Source: Actinomycetes bacterium
GTDB lineage: Bacteria > Actinomycetota > Acidimicrobiia > Acidimicrobiales > Ilumatobacteraceae
Direction of reading: 5' to 3'
Assembly: GCA_021414085.1 (NCBI GenBank)
Contig: JAIOPC010000002.1
Coordinates: forward strand, 124,001 to 188,000
Length of the DNA: 64,000 bases
Of the stretch, positions 1 through 7,576 are shown piece after piece (position 1 is the first letter of the stretch; each line of letters begins with the position of its first letter). The translations under genes and the position numbers were made by a program. The notes under the pieces were generated by a model. It was not told the origin of the DNA. It saw only the letters and a list, made by a program, of their open reading frames with translations, and ran no database searches.

Positions 1-129
1 TTGGCGGTCCATGTCGCGACGAATGAGGTCGCGCACATACTCGCTCGTGGACCCATAGGCACCGCCACCGACCTGATCGTCGACGTACGACTTGAGTTCG
101 TCCGGCAGGGACACGTTCATCGTGGACAT
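1..129 (-). CDS. ParD-like ribbon-helix-helix antitoxin (3' end outside window)
   Basis: Reverse-strand reading from 129 gives a protein that begins MSTMNVSLPDELKSYVDDQV and continues through a Y-G-S-x-SEYVRDLIRRD segment to the window edge. This is the N-terminal ribbon-helix-helix of type II antitoxins of the ParD/CC2985 family, which bind their own promoter and neutralise a ParE or RelE-type toxin. About 43 residues are visible and the C-terminus, which would contact the toxin, lies outside. In-frame ATGs at 150 and 165 are possible starts; 129 is preferred because the family usually begins just before the NVSLP strand. The toxin gene, if present, should lie beyond base 1. Confidence 0.8.
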   Translation of the reverse strand, partial: MSTMNVSLPDELKSYVDDQVGGGAYGSTSEYVRDLIRRDMDRQ

Positions 130-216
130 GCCGACAGAGTACCCAGTCATGGCAAAGATTGCCATCGTCCGCCAAAATGACCGCCGATTTCGCGGGGCGG
201 CCGCCTCAATGGCCGA

Positions 217-228
217 TCACTACAGTGA
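217..228 (+). promoter_or_regulatory. leaderless -10 element inside a short palindrome, metY copy 1
   Basis: TCACT-AC-AGTGA contains the -10 hexamer TACAGT (221-226), 8 nt before the ATG at 235. There is no Shine-Dalgarno. The same palindrome and hexamer precede metY copy 2, so it was duplicated with the cassette. The palindrome might also be an operator. Confidence 0.55.
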
Positions 229-234
229 CCAAGC

Positions 235-1350
235 ATGGTGACGCCTGACTTCTTGCGCTTCGACTCGTTGAGCTTGCACGCCGGCCAACGCCCCGACCCA
301 ACCACCGGCGCCCGCGCTGTGCCGATCTACTTCACCACGTCGTACGCCTTCCCGGACACCGACGAAGCGGCGGCGCTGTTCAATCTCGAGGCGCCCGGGC
401 ACATCTACAGCCGCATCTCAAACCCGACGGTCGCAGTGCTCGAAGAACGCATCGCCGCACTCGAAGGCGGCGTCGGGGCAGTGTGCGCGGCCAGCGGCAC
501 CGCCGCGCTGCATCTCGCGGTTGCCACTTTGATGAGTGCCGGCGACCACATCGTCGCGTCCAAGAACCTGTACGGCGGGTCGTTCAACATGATGAACCTC
601 ACCTTGCCGCGGTTCGGTATCACCACCACGTTCGTCGACCCGCGCGACCCCAGCGCGTTCGCCGCCGCCATTCAGCCCAACACCAAGCTCTGTTACGGCG
701 AGACGCTGGGCAACCCAGGCATCGAAGTCATGGACGTGGCCGCGATCGCCGATGTTGCCCACGCTCATGGATTGCCGCTGATGGTCGACTCGACGTTCTC
801 GACGCCGTACTTGTTCCGGCCCATCGAACACGGCGCCGACATCGTCTTGCACTCGGTCACCAAGTTCCTCGACTTCGGCGCGTGCATGAGCCCGCACAAC
901 GCGTTCGCACTCTTGCAAGGAATCGAAACACTGCCGTTGCGCATGGCCCGCCACGTTTCCAACACCGACCGCGTCCTCGAGATGTTGCAGCGCAACGATG
1001 CAGTGAGCTGGGTGAAACACCCGCGCGTTCCCTCGCACCCCGACTTCGAGCTGGCCAAGCGGCTGTACCCCAAGGGAGTCGGCGCGATCCTCAGCTTCGG
1101 CGTGAAGGGCGGCCGCGCTGCGGGGCGTCGGTTCATCGAGGCAGTGCAACTCGCGACACACCTTGCCAACGTCGGCGACGCCAAGACGCTTGTCATCCAC
1201 CCCGGTTCGACGACACACGGTCAGCTCACCGACGAACAGCTTGCTGCCGCTGGCATCTCAGAAGATTTGGTGAGGTTGTCGGTCGGACTGGAAGACCCCG
1301 ACGACATCATCGAAGATCTTGAACGCGCCTTGAAGGCCAGCCAAAGATGA
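235..1350 (+). CDS. metY: O-acetylhomoserine sulfhydrylase-like PLP enzyme, copy 1, with internal deletion
   Basis: This is a Cys/Met-metabolism PLP enzyme of the MetY type, which would make homocysteine from O-acetylhomoserine and sulfide. The start (HAGQRPDPTTGARAVPIY), the YSRISNPT motif, the ASGTAALHLA turn and the PLP-lysine motif HSVTKF are all present, as is the C-terminal end (IHPGSTTHGQLT, VRLSVGLEDPDDIIEDL). The protein is 371 residues where the family has about 430. After HSVTKFL it jumps straight to DFGACMSPHNAF, so about 59 residues that normally follow the lysine (GGHGT segment and the next helices) are absent in frame. It overlaps the next gene by 4 bp (ATGA). The fold family is certain, but activity is doubtful with this gap. 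Confidence 0.85.
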   Translation: MVTPDFLRFDSLSLHAGQRPDPTTGARAVPIYFTTSYAFPDTDEAAALFNLEAPGHIYSRISNPTVAVLEERIAALEGGVGAVCAASGTAALHLAVATLMSAGDHIVASKNLYGGSFNMMNLTLPRFGITTTFVDPRDPSAFAAAIQPNTKLCYGETLGNPGIEVMDVAAIADVAHAHGLPLMVDSTFSTPYLFRPIEHGADIVLHSVTKFLDFGACMSPHNAFALLQGIETLPLRMARHVSNTDRVLEMLQRNDAVSWVKHPRVPSHPDFELAKRLYPKGVGAILSFGVKGGRAAGRRFIEAVQLATHLANVGDAKTLVIHPGSTTHGQLTDEQLAAAGISEDLVRLSVGLEDPDDIIEDLERALKASQR

Positions 1351-2150
1351 TCGTGTCCGTCGACGGCGTCGATGCTCACGCCGCGACCGGCGGGATCGAA
1401 CTATCGGGCAACGACCCGGTGGTGTTGTTGATCCACGGCGCGGGGATGGACTCGACCGTGTGGCAACTGCAGACCCGGTACCTCGCGCATCGCGGTTTGC
1501 GTGCGGTCGCGGTCGACCTGCCCGGCCATGGCCGCAGCGAGGGTCCAGCGCTCACAACGGTCGCGGCGCTGGTCGACTGGACCGCGCGCTTCGTTGCCGC
1601 CGCGGGGTTCGCGTCGGTGCACGTTGTCGGACATTCGATGGGCACGTTCATCGCGCTCGAGTTGGCCAGCCGTTACCCAGACATCGTCGACTCGATCACG
1701 TTGTGCGGCACCGCCACTGCGATGCCGGTGCATCCCGACTTGCTCGCAGCTGCCGACAACGATGTGCCCGCCGCCGCCGCACTGTTGGCCGCGTGGGGTT
1801 ACGCCAAGCCCGCGCAGATCGGCAGCAATCCAACACCCGGGTTGTGGATGCTGGGTGGAACACGCGCGCTGGTCGAGAACAGCGCGCCAGGTGTGTTGGC
1901 GACGGACCTGCGGGCGTGCGCCGACTACGACAACGCCCTCGCTGCGGCATCGTTGGTGAAGTGCGCGGCCACGGTGATCATCGGCCTTGGCGACCGAATG
2001 ACACCACCCAAGAGCGGCCGAGCGTTGGCTGCAGCACTAACGGGCTCCCGAGTTATTGAACTGGCCGACACCGGCCACACGATGATGACCGAGAACCCGC
2101 GGGCCGTGAAGCAGGCCATCCTTGATGCGGTGACAACCAGCGCGACCTGA
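1347..2150 (+). CDS. alpha/beta hydrolase, copy 1
   Basis: A 267-residue alpha/beta-hydrolase fold protein. The oxyanion strand is VVLLIHGAGMDSTVW, the nucleophile elbow is GHSMGT (Ser), the acid region is GLGDRMTPP and the catalytic His is in DTGHTMMTENP, so the Ser-Asp-His triad looks complete. There is no signal peptide, so it should be cytoplasmic. Its start overlaps the metY stop (ATGA), which indicates translational coupling. The substrate cannot be read from the sequence. Linkage to metY could mean release of a homoserine or acyl ester, but this is only suggested by the neighbourhood. The copy at 7573 is nearly identical. Confidence 0.88.
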   Translation: MIVSVDGVDAHAATGGIELSGNDPVVLLIHGAGMDSTVWQLQTRYLAHRGLRAVAVDLPGHGRSEGPALTTVAALVDWTARFVAAAGFASVHVVGHSMGTFIALELASRYPDIVDSITLCGTATAMPVHPDLLAAADNDVPAAAALLAAWGYAKPAQIGSNPTPGLWMLGGTRALVENSAPGVLATDLRACADYDNALAAASLVKCAATVIIGLGDRMTPPKSGRALAAALTGSRVIELADTGHTMMTENPRAVKQAILDAVTTSAT

Positions 2151-2151
2151 G

Positions 2152-3957
2152 TCAGATTGGCGTCGTGTCCCAAGCGACATAGACGCCGATGACGTCGATG
2201 ATCACGTGCGTGTTCGCGCTTGGGCCAGCGGTGATCGCCATATGACCGGTTGCGTCGACATTCACCACAGTGCCATTGGCAAGAGAGGCCCCAGCCGTGG
2301 TCCAGTTGATCGTGCTCGTTGCCGGCACCGGTGTGCCCGTGGCGTGGGCGGTGAGGTAACCAGCCTCGTTGGTCTGGGTGACGGTGATCACGACCTGCGC
2401 CGCGTAAATGGGCACCACCGCCGCGCCGAAGACGGAATCTGCCACTTCAGGGAACAGCAGGATGTCGCGAGTCTCGTTCGGGCTCAGCTTCACACCACCA
2501 ACGCGCGAGTCGTATGCGCGTTGCGGCGTCGCCAAGGCGAAGAAGCTGAGCTGCGTCGCATAGCTTTCAAGCGGGCTAGGCGACGCGGCCGCAGGCTGAT
2601 CAGCGGCTGTGAGGGTTGCGACAACGTTCCAGTCCCAGTAGAAGCCGATGACATCGATGATCACGTGTGTATTCGCGCCCGGGCCAGCAGTAATCGCGAC
2701 GCGACTGGTTCCATCAACTCGCACGATGGTGCCAACGGCAACCGTGGTGTCCGGCATGCTCCAGTTGATCGTGCTCGTCTCCGGTACCGGTGTACCGGTG
2801 GCGTGCGCGGTCAGGTAGCCGGCGGTGTTGGACTGGGTGACAGTGATCACCACTTGCGCCGCGTAAGCGCCGATCGGAACGGCGGGCAACGAAACACCAG
2901 CACCATTGGTGCCATCGCGCAACAGGATGTCGCGGGTCTCGCTCGGGGCAATCTTGGTGCCCCCAGCGCGCGAGTCGTAGGCCCGTTGCGGGGTTTCCAA
3001 CCCGACAAAGACAAGCTCAGTAGCAGCAGGGGCGACGGCAGCCCAATCAGTCGACAACGCGTCGGCTCGTAAGTTGCTGCCGGCAAATCCCCAGTCGATG
3101 TAGAAGCCGAGTACGTCGACGATCAGGTGTGTACTCGCGCTTGGGCCAGCTGTGATCGCGAGGTGACCGGTTGCATCAATTCGCACGACGGTGCCAACGG
3201 CAACCGTGGTGTCCGGCTTGCTCCAGTTGATCGTGCTCGCGGTCGGCACCGGTGTGCCGCTGGCGTGCGTCGTGAGGTAACCCGCAGCGTTGGTCTGGGT
3301 GACGGTGATCACCACTTGCGCGCTGTAAGCGCCTTCCGGAATGGCCGGCAACGAAACACCAGCACCATTGGTGCCGTAGAGCAACGAGACATCACGGGTC
3401 TCATTCGGGCTCAGTGCAGTGCCGCCGGTGCGCGAGTCGTAGGCGCGTAGCGGAGTCGCCAGACCGACGAAGCCAAGCGGTGTTCCGTTGCTCACGAGTT
3501 GGCCGCGCAAGGCACCTGTCGGGTACGCGGCGGTATCGACGTTGACGTAGTAGTTCGCCGGGTTGGCGATGAGATCGGCCACCATCGCATCATCAAGCGG
3601 CCCTACCGCACAGGTGTCCAACGCAACACCGAAGTCAACGACAACTGGGCCATTGACACCAGCGGCGCCGCTGTGGAGTTGCACACCGGTGATGGTGTCG
3701 ATGCCGGTCGAGGTAAAGGTCCAGCACACGTCATTGCCGAAACCTTGGTACACATACAGGCCTACCGAGCCAGCTCCGTCAGGATCACCGACCGAAGGAA
3801 CCTCGTTAGCCCCCAGCAACGTGCCCAACATGAATGTGGGTGCGTCAAACACCGCACCTTCGGCGACGCGCGGATTGGGTGTGATCAACGTTCCCACAGC
3901 AAGCACACCGCAACCGGCAACTGCCAACAACAACCTAGAAGATCCAAATCGCTTCAC
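2152..3957 (-). CDS. secreted CHRD-domain protein with three long repeats
   Basis: The start chosen is GTG at 3957, 7 nt after a strong AGGAGG; an upstream in-frame start at 4029 has no such site. The 601-residue product opens with a signal peptide (KRFGSSRLLLAVAGCGVLAVG). A CHRD domain follows (about 38-154, from LGTLLGANEVPS to GALRGQL). Three tandem repeats of about 130 residues come next (about 163-293, 319-450, 476-596), each running from an RAYDSR-x-GG-x-x-L/I-x-P-x-ETRD opening, through VVITVTQ and GYLTxHAxGTPVP, to a V/IIDVxGxY end. CHRD is a predicted extracellular beta-rich immunoglobulin-like domain; the repeats are common in secreted Acidimicrobiia proteins and have no known function. 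The gene sits inside cassette copy 1 and is absent from copy 2. Confidence 0.85.
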   Translation of the reverse strand: MKRFGSSRLLLAVAGCGVLAVGTLITPNPRVAEGAVFDAPTFMLGTLLGANEVPSVGDPDGAGSVGLYVYQGFGNDVCWTFTSTGIDTITGVQLHSGAAGVNGPVVVDFGVALDTCAVGPLDDAMVADLIANPANYYVNVDTAAYPTGALRGQLVSNGTPLGFVGLATPLRAYDSRTGGTALSPNETRDVSLLYGTNGAGVSLPAIPEGAYSAQVVITVTQTNAAGYLTTHASGTPVPTASTINWSKPDTTVAVGTVVRIDATGHLAITAGPSASTHLIVDVLGFYIDWGFAGSNLRADALSTDWAAVAPAATELVFVGLETPQRAYDSRAGGTKIAPSETRDILLRDGTNGAGVSLPAVPIGAYAAQVVITVTQSNTAGYLTAHATGTPVPETSTINWSMPDTTVAVGTIVRVDGTSRVAITAGPGANTHVIIDVIGFYWDWNVVATLTAADQPAAASPSPLESYATQLSFFALATPQRAYDSRVGGVKLSPNETRDILLFPEVADSVFGAAVVPIYAAQVVITVTQTNEAGYLTAHATGTPVPATSTINWTTAGASLANGTVVNVDATGHMAITAGPSANTHVIIDVIGVYVAWDTTPI

Positions 3958-4088
3958 GATCGTGCCTCCTTGGTGCGTTCCGAGCGGACCGCACACCCAG
4001 ATCGTGAACCCCCAACGCCCTGCGCGCAAAGAGGCCTTAGCCTCTGGCGACCGATGTCACACCACCGCGCCTGGTACGTCCTCGCGAG

Positions 4089-5339
4089 TCACTCGCTATA
4101 GAAGGTCGACTTGCCCGAATCGGCGAGCACCTGCAACATCGCCGGGAGTTCACCGCCCTCGGCCCGAATCTTCGCGATTACTCGCGCCGGCCCGATCGCG
4201 TCGAGCATCTCGAATGGACCGTTGACCCAGTTGAAACCCCACCGAATGGCATTGTCGATGTTGACAACGTCGTCGGCGATCTCGGGAACCAGATCGGCGG
4301 CGTAACGCAAGGTTCCACCGAAGATCTGCCACACCAGCCGACCGTGCTCGGAATCGTCGAACATGATCGCACCGACGTCGGATAGCACCTGGCCGGCAAC
4401 GTCGCCGAGATCGGGATCGCGGACATCACGCCATTGCTCCGCAACGAGATCGAACGTCTCGGCATGCTTGCTACCGTCGGCGAGTTTCTGCACACGGCCA
4501 AAGCCACCGAGAGCACCCGACTTGCGCCCAAGTTGCCCGCGCTCCAGCATGCGCTGCTCGGACGCGGGGAATGAGGTGTAGGCCCGCCCAGCGTCGCCGG
4601 CCGGAAGATTGACGGCCAAGTTCTTGCCGACCAGATCCATCACATCGAGCCCAATCAAGTCGATCAAGCCGTAGAGCCCGGTGGGTGGCAGGCCGACAGG
4701 TTTGCCCAGCAGCGCGTTGATGGTCTCCTGCGTCATGCCGGCTTCCAGAAAAGGTTTGGCCAAGTGGAGTCCGCTGAGCATGAAGAAGCAGCCGATGCGG
4801 TTCCCGATGAAGTTGACAGTGTCTTTCGCGTGCACGACACCTTTACCGAGCCGCGATTCACCGAAGTTGGCGAAGGCCTCAATCACGTCGGCGGTGGTGT
4901 GTTGACCAGGCACCAGCTCGAACAGCTTCATCACCCGCACCGGGTTGAAGAAGTGAGTGATCGCAACGTCGGCTTGGAAGCGAGGTGGCATACCTGCGGC
5001 GATGTCGCGCAACGGAATGCCCGATGTGTTTGAACTGATCACCGAGCCGTCCTTGCGCAGCGGTTCGACCCTCGCGAACAGCTCGCGCTTGACCGCAAGA
5101 TCCTCAACGATCGCCTCGCAGATCCAGTCGTAGTCGGCAATCTTGGCCAAGTCGTCGAAAGCGCCGGTTTCGACCAGATGCCGATCCGGCTCGTCGACCG
5201 CCTGCAGGCCGCGCTCGGCAGCCTCGGCCGTGACATCGAGCATCAGCACACGACAGCCCACCGCGGCGCTTGCCGCGGCAATGCCAGAACCCATCGTGCC
5301 GCAGCCCAGCACAGCTACCGATTCGATATTGCGACTCAT
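4089..5339 (-). CDS. 3-hydroxyacyl-CoA dehydrogenase, copy 1 (short C-terminus)
   Basis: This NAD-dependent 3-hydroxyacyl-CoA dehydrogenase would act in beta-oxidation. The Rossmann motif is AVLGCGTMGSGIAAASA, the catalytic region includes SSNTSGIPLRDIA and THFFNPVRVMKLFELVPG, and two copies of the C-terminal helical domain are present (TVNFIGNRIGCFFM; NIDNAIRWGFNWVNGPFEM). It has 416 residues and ends ...STFYSE, about 20 residues shorter than the copy at 8378. Upstream on the minus strand TAACGT lies 6 nt before the ATG, fitting a leaderless start. It faces the metY-hydrolase pair and is separated from it by the CHRD gene, unlike copy 2. Confidence 0.9.
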   Translation of the reverse strand: MSRNIESVAVLGCGTMGSGIAAASAAVGCRVLMLDVTAEAAERGLQAVDEPDRHLVETGAFDDLAKIADYDWICEAIVEDLAVKRELFARVEPLRKDGSVISSNTSGIPLRDIAAGMPPRFQADVAITHFFNPVRVMKLFELVPGQHTTADVIEAFANFGESRLGKGVVHAKDTVNFIGNRIGCFFMLSGLHLAKPFLEAGMTQETINALLGKPVGLPPTGLYGLIDLIGLDVMDLVGKNLAVNLPAGDAGRAYTSFPASEQRMLERGQLGRKSGALGGFGRVQKLADGSKHAETFDLVAEQWRDVRDPDLGDVAGQVLSDVGAIMFDDSEHGRLVWQIFGGTLRYAADLVPEIADDVVNIDNAIRWGFNWVNGPFEMLDAIGPARVIAKIRAEGGELPAMLQVLADSGKSTFYSE

Positions 5340-5372
5340 TGCACCACGTTATGGGCGACCGCCATCACCGTC

Positions 5373-5429
5373 GGGACTTTCGGCCCAATAGGCCGCGTGT
5401 GGGTCCCGTGTATTAGGGGACAAGTGCCC
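5373..5429. promoter_or_regulatory. two DosR/DevR-box-like palindromes
   Basis: GGGACT-TT-CGGCCC (5373-5386) matches the 6-2-6 layout of the DosR/DevR hypoxia box (GGGACT-WW-AGTCCC). A second, weaker inverted repeat, GGGGAC-AA-GTGCCC, lies at 5416-5429. Their centres are 43 bp apart, about four helical turns. They sit 107-150 bp before the membrane-protein gene at 5536 and just upstream of the dehydrogenase start at 5339, so either or both could be controlled. Confidence 0.45.
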
Positions 5430-5535
5430 TGCTGATCTTGCGCGCAACTCTTCACAATGACGACAAATGCTTCGTGAAGAAAATCACGATGAACACCAAC
5501 CGGGCCCTCAGAGGGCGCTGGAAGAAGGGGTTGCC

Positions 5536-6312
5536 ATGAAGAACTTATTGAAGAAGCCACTCGCACTGCTGGGTATCTTCCTAATGATCGTCTCGATCGG
5601 ATACTTCGTTGGAGCCGGTGTGGCGTACAGCAAGACGCAGGACGGCTACGGCTCGCTCGAGGCCTTCAGTGCCGCGCAGAACGTCGAACTGTCCTACAAC
5701 GACCAAGGTCAGCTCGTGGACCGCGGCGAAACCGCTGGTGCCGATGAGATCATGGCCCTGCTCACCGAGGACTGGGACTTCCCGGTCATCATGGGCGAGG
5801 GCGGCATCGATAAGAACGACCCAGTGGTCAACAACGCCAGTGAGTACATGTTCCAGATGGCGACCATCAGCTACCACACGCTGCACGGCACACAGAACGT
5901 CACGCTGACCGAAGAGCGGATCGCAGCCGCCATCGAAGCCGGTCAGCTTGATGCCGACGGCACCTACAACGGAAACGTTGAGGCGTACGTGGGCCAGGTC
6001 CTTGAGCCAGGCACCTATGAGGTTCCGGTGAACGGCCGCTACTGGACCGGGTTTGACCGCAGCGACGTGCTCGACGGTCCCGCCCGTGAACTGGCTTGGA
6101 GTGGCACCGCACACGCACTCGTCGCTGAGCTCGGCGTCGGTGCCGCAACGCACAGCGCCCTGCAGCTAGCACTCGGCATCGCTGGCTTGCTCGCTGGCCT
6201 CGGCGTGGTCACCATGGCAATGGGTATCGCCTTCGTCTGGGAAGCCAAGCGTCGTGACGGCAGCCTCTTCGGCCCCAAGCCAGAGGCAACGCCGGAGGCG
6301 GCGAAGGCCTGA
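5536..6312 (+). CDS. two-helix membrane protein with large extracellular loop
   Basis: A 258-residue protein starting at ATG 5536 after AAGGGG. An N-terminal membrane helix (ALLGIFLMIVSIGYFVGAGVAY) is followed by about 170 residues outside and a second helix near the C-terminus (ALGIAGLLAGLGVVTMAMGIAF), then a charged, Pro/Ala-rich tail. The layout and the DPVVNNAS-like motif resemble a family of actinobacterial membrane proteins often mislabelled aromatic ring-opening dioxygenase LigA; nothing in the sequence supports a dioxygenase. Its function is unknown. It stands alone between the two cassette copies and is followed by a strong terminator. The DosR-like boxes upstream hint at regulation by low oxygen or redox state. 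Confidence 0.8.
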   Translation: MKNLLKKPLALLGIFLMIVSIGYFVGAGVAYSKTQDGYGSLEAFSAAQNVELSYNDQGQLVDRGETAGADEIMALLTEDWDFPVIMGEGGIDKNDPVVNNASEYMFQMATISYHTLHGTQNVTLTEERIAAAIEAGQLDADGTYNGNVEAYVGQVLEPGTYEVPVNGRYWTGFDRSDVLDGPARELAWSGTAHALVAELGVGAATHSALQLALGIAGLLAGLGVVTMAMGIAFVWEAKRRDGSLFGPKPEATPEAAKA

Positions 6313-6365
6313 GACTGACAGCACCAATGTCTGGCCGGTCGTAACCGACCGGTCGGCAACCCCGG

Positions 6366-6402
6366 ATGGGCTCCTCTTCTGAGGGGCCCATTCGGCGTTT
6401 TT
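6366..6402 (+). terminator. rho-independent terminator
   Basis: An 11-bp stem ATGGGCTCCTC / GAGGGGCCCAT with a TTCT loop is followed by TCGGCGTTTTT. A shorter hairpin (CCGGTCG / CGACCGG) lies just before it at about 6333-6350. It ends transcription from the membrane-protein gene before metY copy 2. Confidence 0.85.
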
Positions 6403-6465
6403 GGGTTGCACACACCTGACTGCTTGGCACCACTCGCTCGCTGATCCGTCGCTAACAGCGATCAC

Positions 6466-6471
6466 TACAGT
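6466..6471 (+). promoter_or_regulatory. leaderless -10 element, metY copy 2
   Basis: TACAGT sits 7 nt before the ATG at 6479 and within the same TCACTACAGTGA palindrome as copy 1. There is no Shine-Dalgarno. Confidence 0.55.
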
Positions 6472-6478
6472 GATCTGC

Positions 6479-7576
6479 ATGGTGACGCCCGACTACTTGC
6501 GCTTCGACTCGTTGAGCTTGCACGCCGGTCAACGCCCCGACCCAACCACCGGCGCTCGCGCTGTGCCGATCTACTTCACCACGTCGTACGCATTCCCCGA
6601 CACCGACGAAGCCGCGGCGCTGTTCAATCTGGAAGCGCCCGGCCACATCTACAGCCGGATCTCAAACCCGACTGTCGCGGTGCTCGAAGAACGCATCGCT
6701 GCGCTCGAAGGAGGCGTTGGCGCGGTGTGCGCGGCCAGCGGCACCGCCGCGTTGCACCTGGCTGTCGCCACGTTGATGAGTGCCGGCGACCACATCGTCG
6801 CGTCCAAGAACCTGTACGGCGGGTCGTTCAACATGATGAACCTCACCTTGCCGCGGTTTGGTATCACCACGACGTTCGTCGACCCGCGCGATCCCGCCGC
6901 GTTTGCGGCGGCGATTCAGCCCAACACGAAGCTGTGCTACGGCGAGACGTTGGGCAACCCTGGAATCGAAGTGATGGACGTGGCCGCGATCGCCGATGTT
7001 GCCCACGCTCATGGATTGCCGCTGATGGTCGACTCGACGTTCTCGACGCCGTACTTGTTCCGGCCCATCGAACACGGCGCCGACATCGTCTTGCACTCGG
7101 TCACCAAGTTCCTCAGCCCGCACAACGCGTTCGCGCTCTTGCAGGGCATCGAGACGCTGCCGTTGCGCATGTCCCGCCATGTGTCCAACACCGACCGCGT
7201 GCTCGAGATGCTGCAGCGCAACGATGCGGTCAGCTGGGTGAAGCACCCGCGCGTACCCTCGCACCCCGACTTCGAGCTGGCTAAGCGGCTGTACCCCAAG
7301 GGCGTCGGAGCGATCCTCAGCTTCGGCGTGAAGGGCGGTCGCGCTGCGGGGCGGCGGTTCATCGAGGCAGTACAACTGGCAACACACCTCGCCAACGTTG
7401 GCGATGCGAAGACGCTTGTCATTCACCCTGGTTCGACGACACACGGTCAGCTCACCGACGAACAACTTGCGGCCGCTGGCATCTCAGAAGATCTGGTGAG
7501 GCTGTCGGTCGGACTGGAAGACCCCGACGACATCATCGAAGATCTTGAACGCGCGCTGAAGGCCAGCCAAAGATGA
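6479..7576 (+). CDS. metY: O-acetylhomoserine sulfhydrylase-like PLP enzyme, copy 2, with larger internal deletion
   Basis: The start at 6479 is set by alignment with copy 1 (MVTPDYLRFDSLSLHAGQ) and by the conserved -10; an in-frame ATG at 6401 would run into the terminator. The 365 residues are almost identical to copy 1 and keep the PLP lysine in HSVTKF. Here the reading goes HSVTKFL-SPHNAF, so six further residues (DFGACM) are missing, giving a gap of about 65 residues against the usual 430-residue enzyme. All other motifs and the C-terminus are intact. It overlaps the hydrolase by 4 bp. Family membership is clear; whether it folds as a normal MetY is not. Confidence 0.85.
   Translation: MVTPDYLRFDSLSLHAGQRPDPTTGARAVPIYFTTSYAFPDTDEAAALFNLEAPGHIYSRISNPTVAVLEERIAALEGGVGAVCAASGTAALHLAVATLMSAGDHIVASKNLYGGSFNMMNLTLPRFGITTTFVDPRDPAAFAAAIQPNTKLCYGETLGNPGIEVMDVAAIADVAHAHGLPLMVDSTFSTPYLFRPIEHGADIVLHSVTKFLSPHNAFALLQGIETLPLRMSRHVSNTDRVLEMLQRNDAVSWVKHPRVPSHPDFELAKRLYPKGVGAILSFGVKGGRAAGRRFIEAVQLATHLANVGDAKTLVIHPGSTTHGQLTDEQLAAAGISEDLVRLSVGLEDPDDIIEDLERALKASQR

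Noticed and set aside
418-1218. Reverse-strand frames inside both metY copies (266-267 residues)
   Set aside because: Antisense shadows; they appear in both copies only because the forward gene is duplicated.
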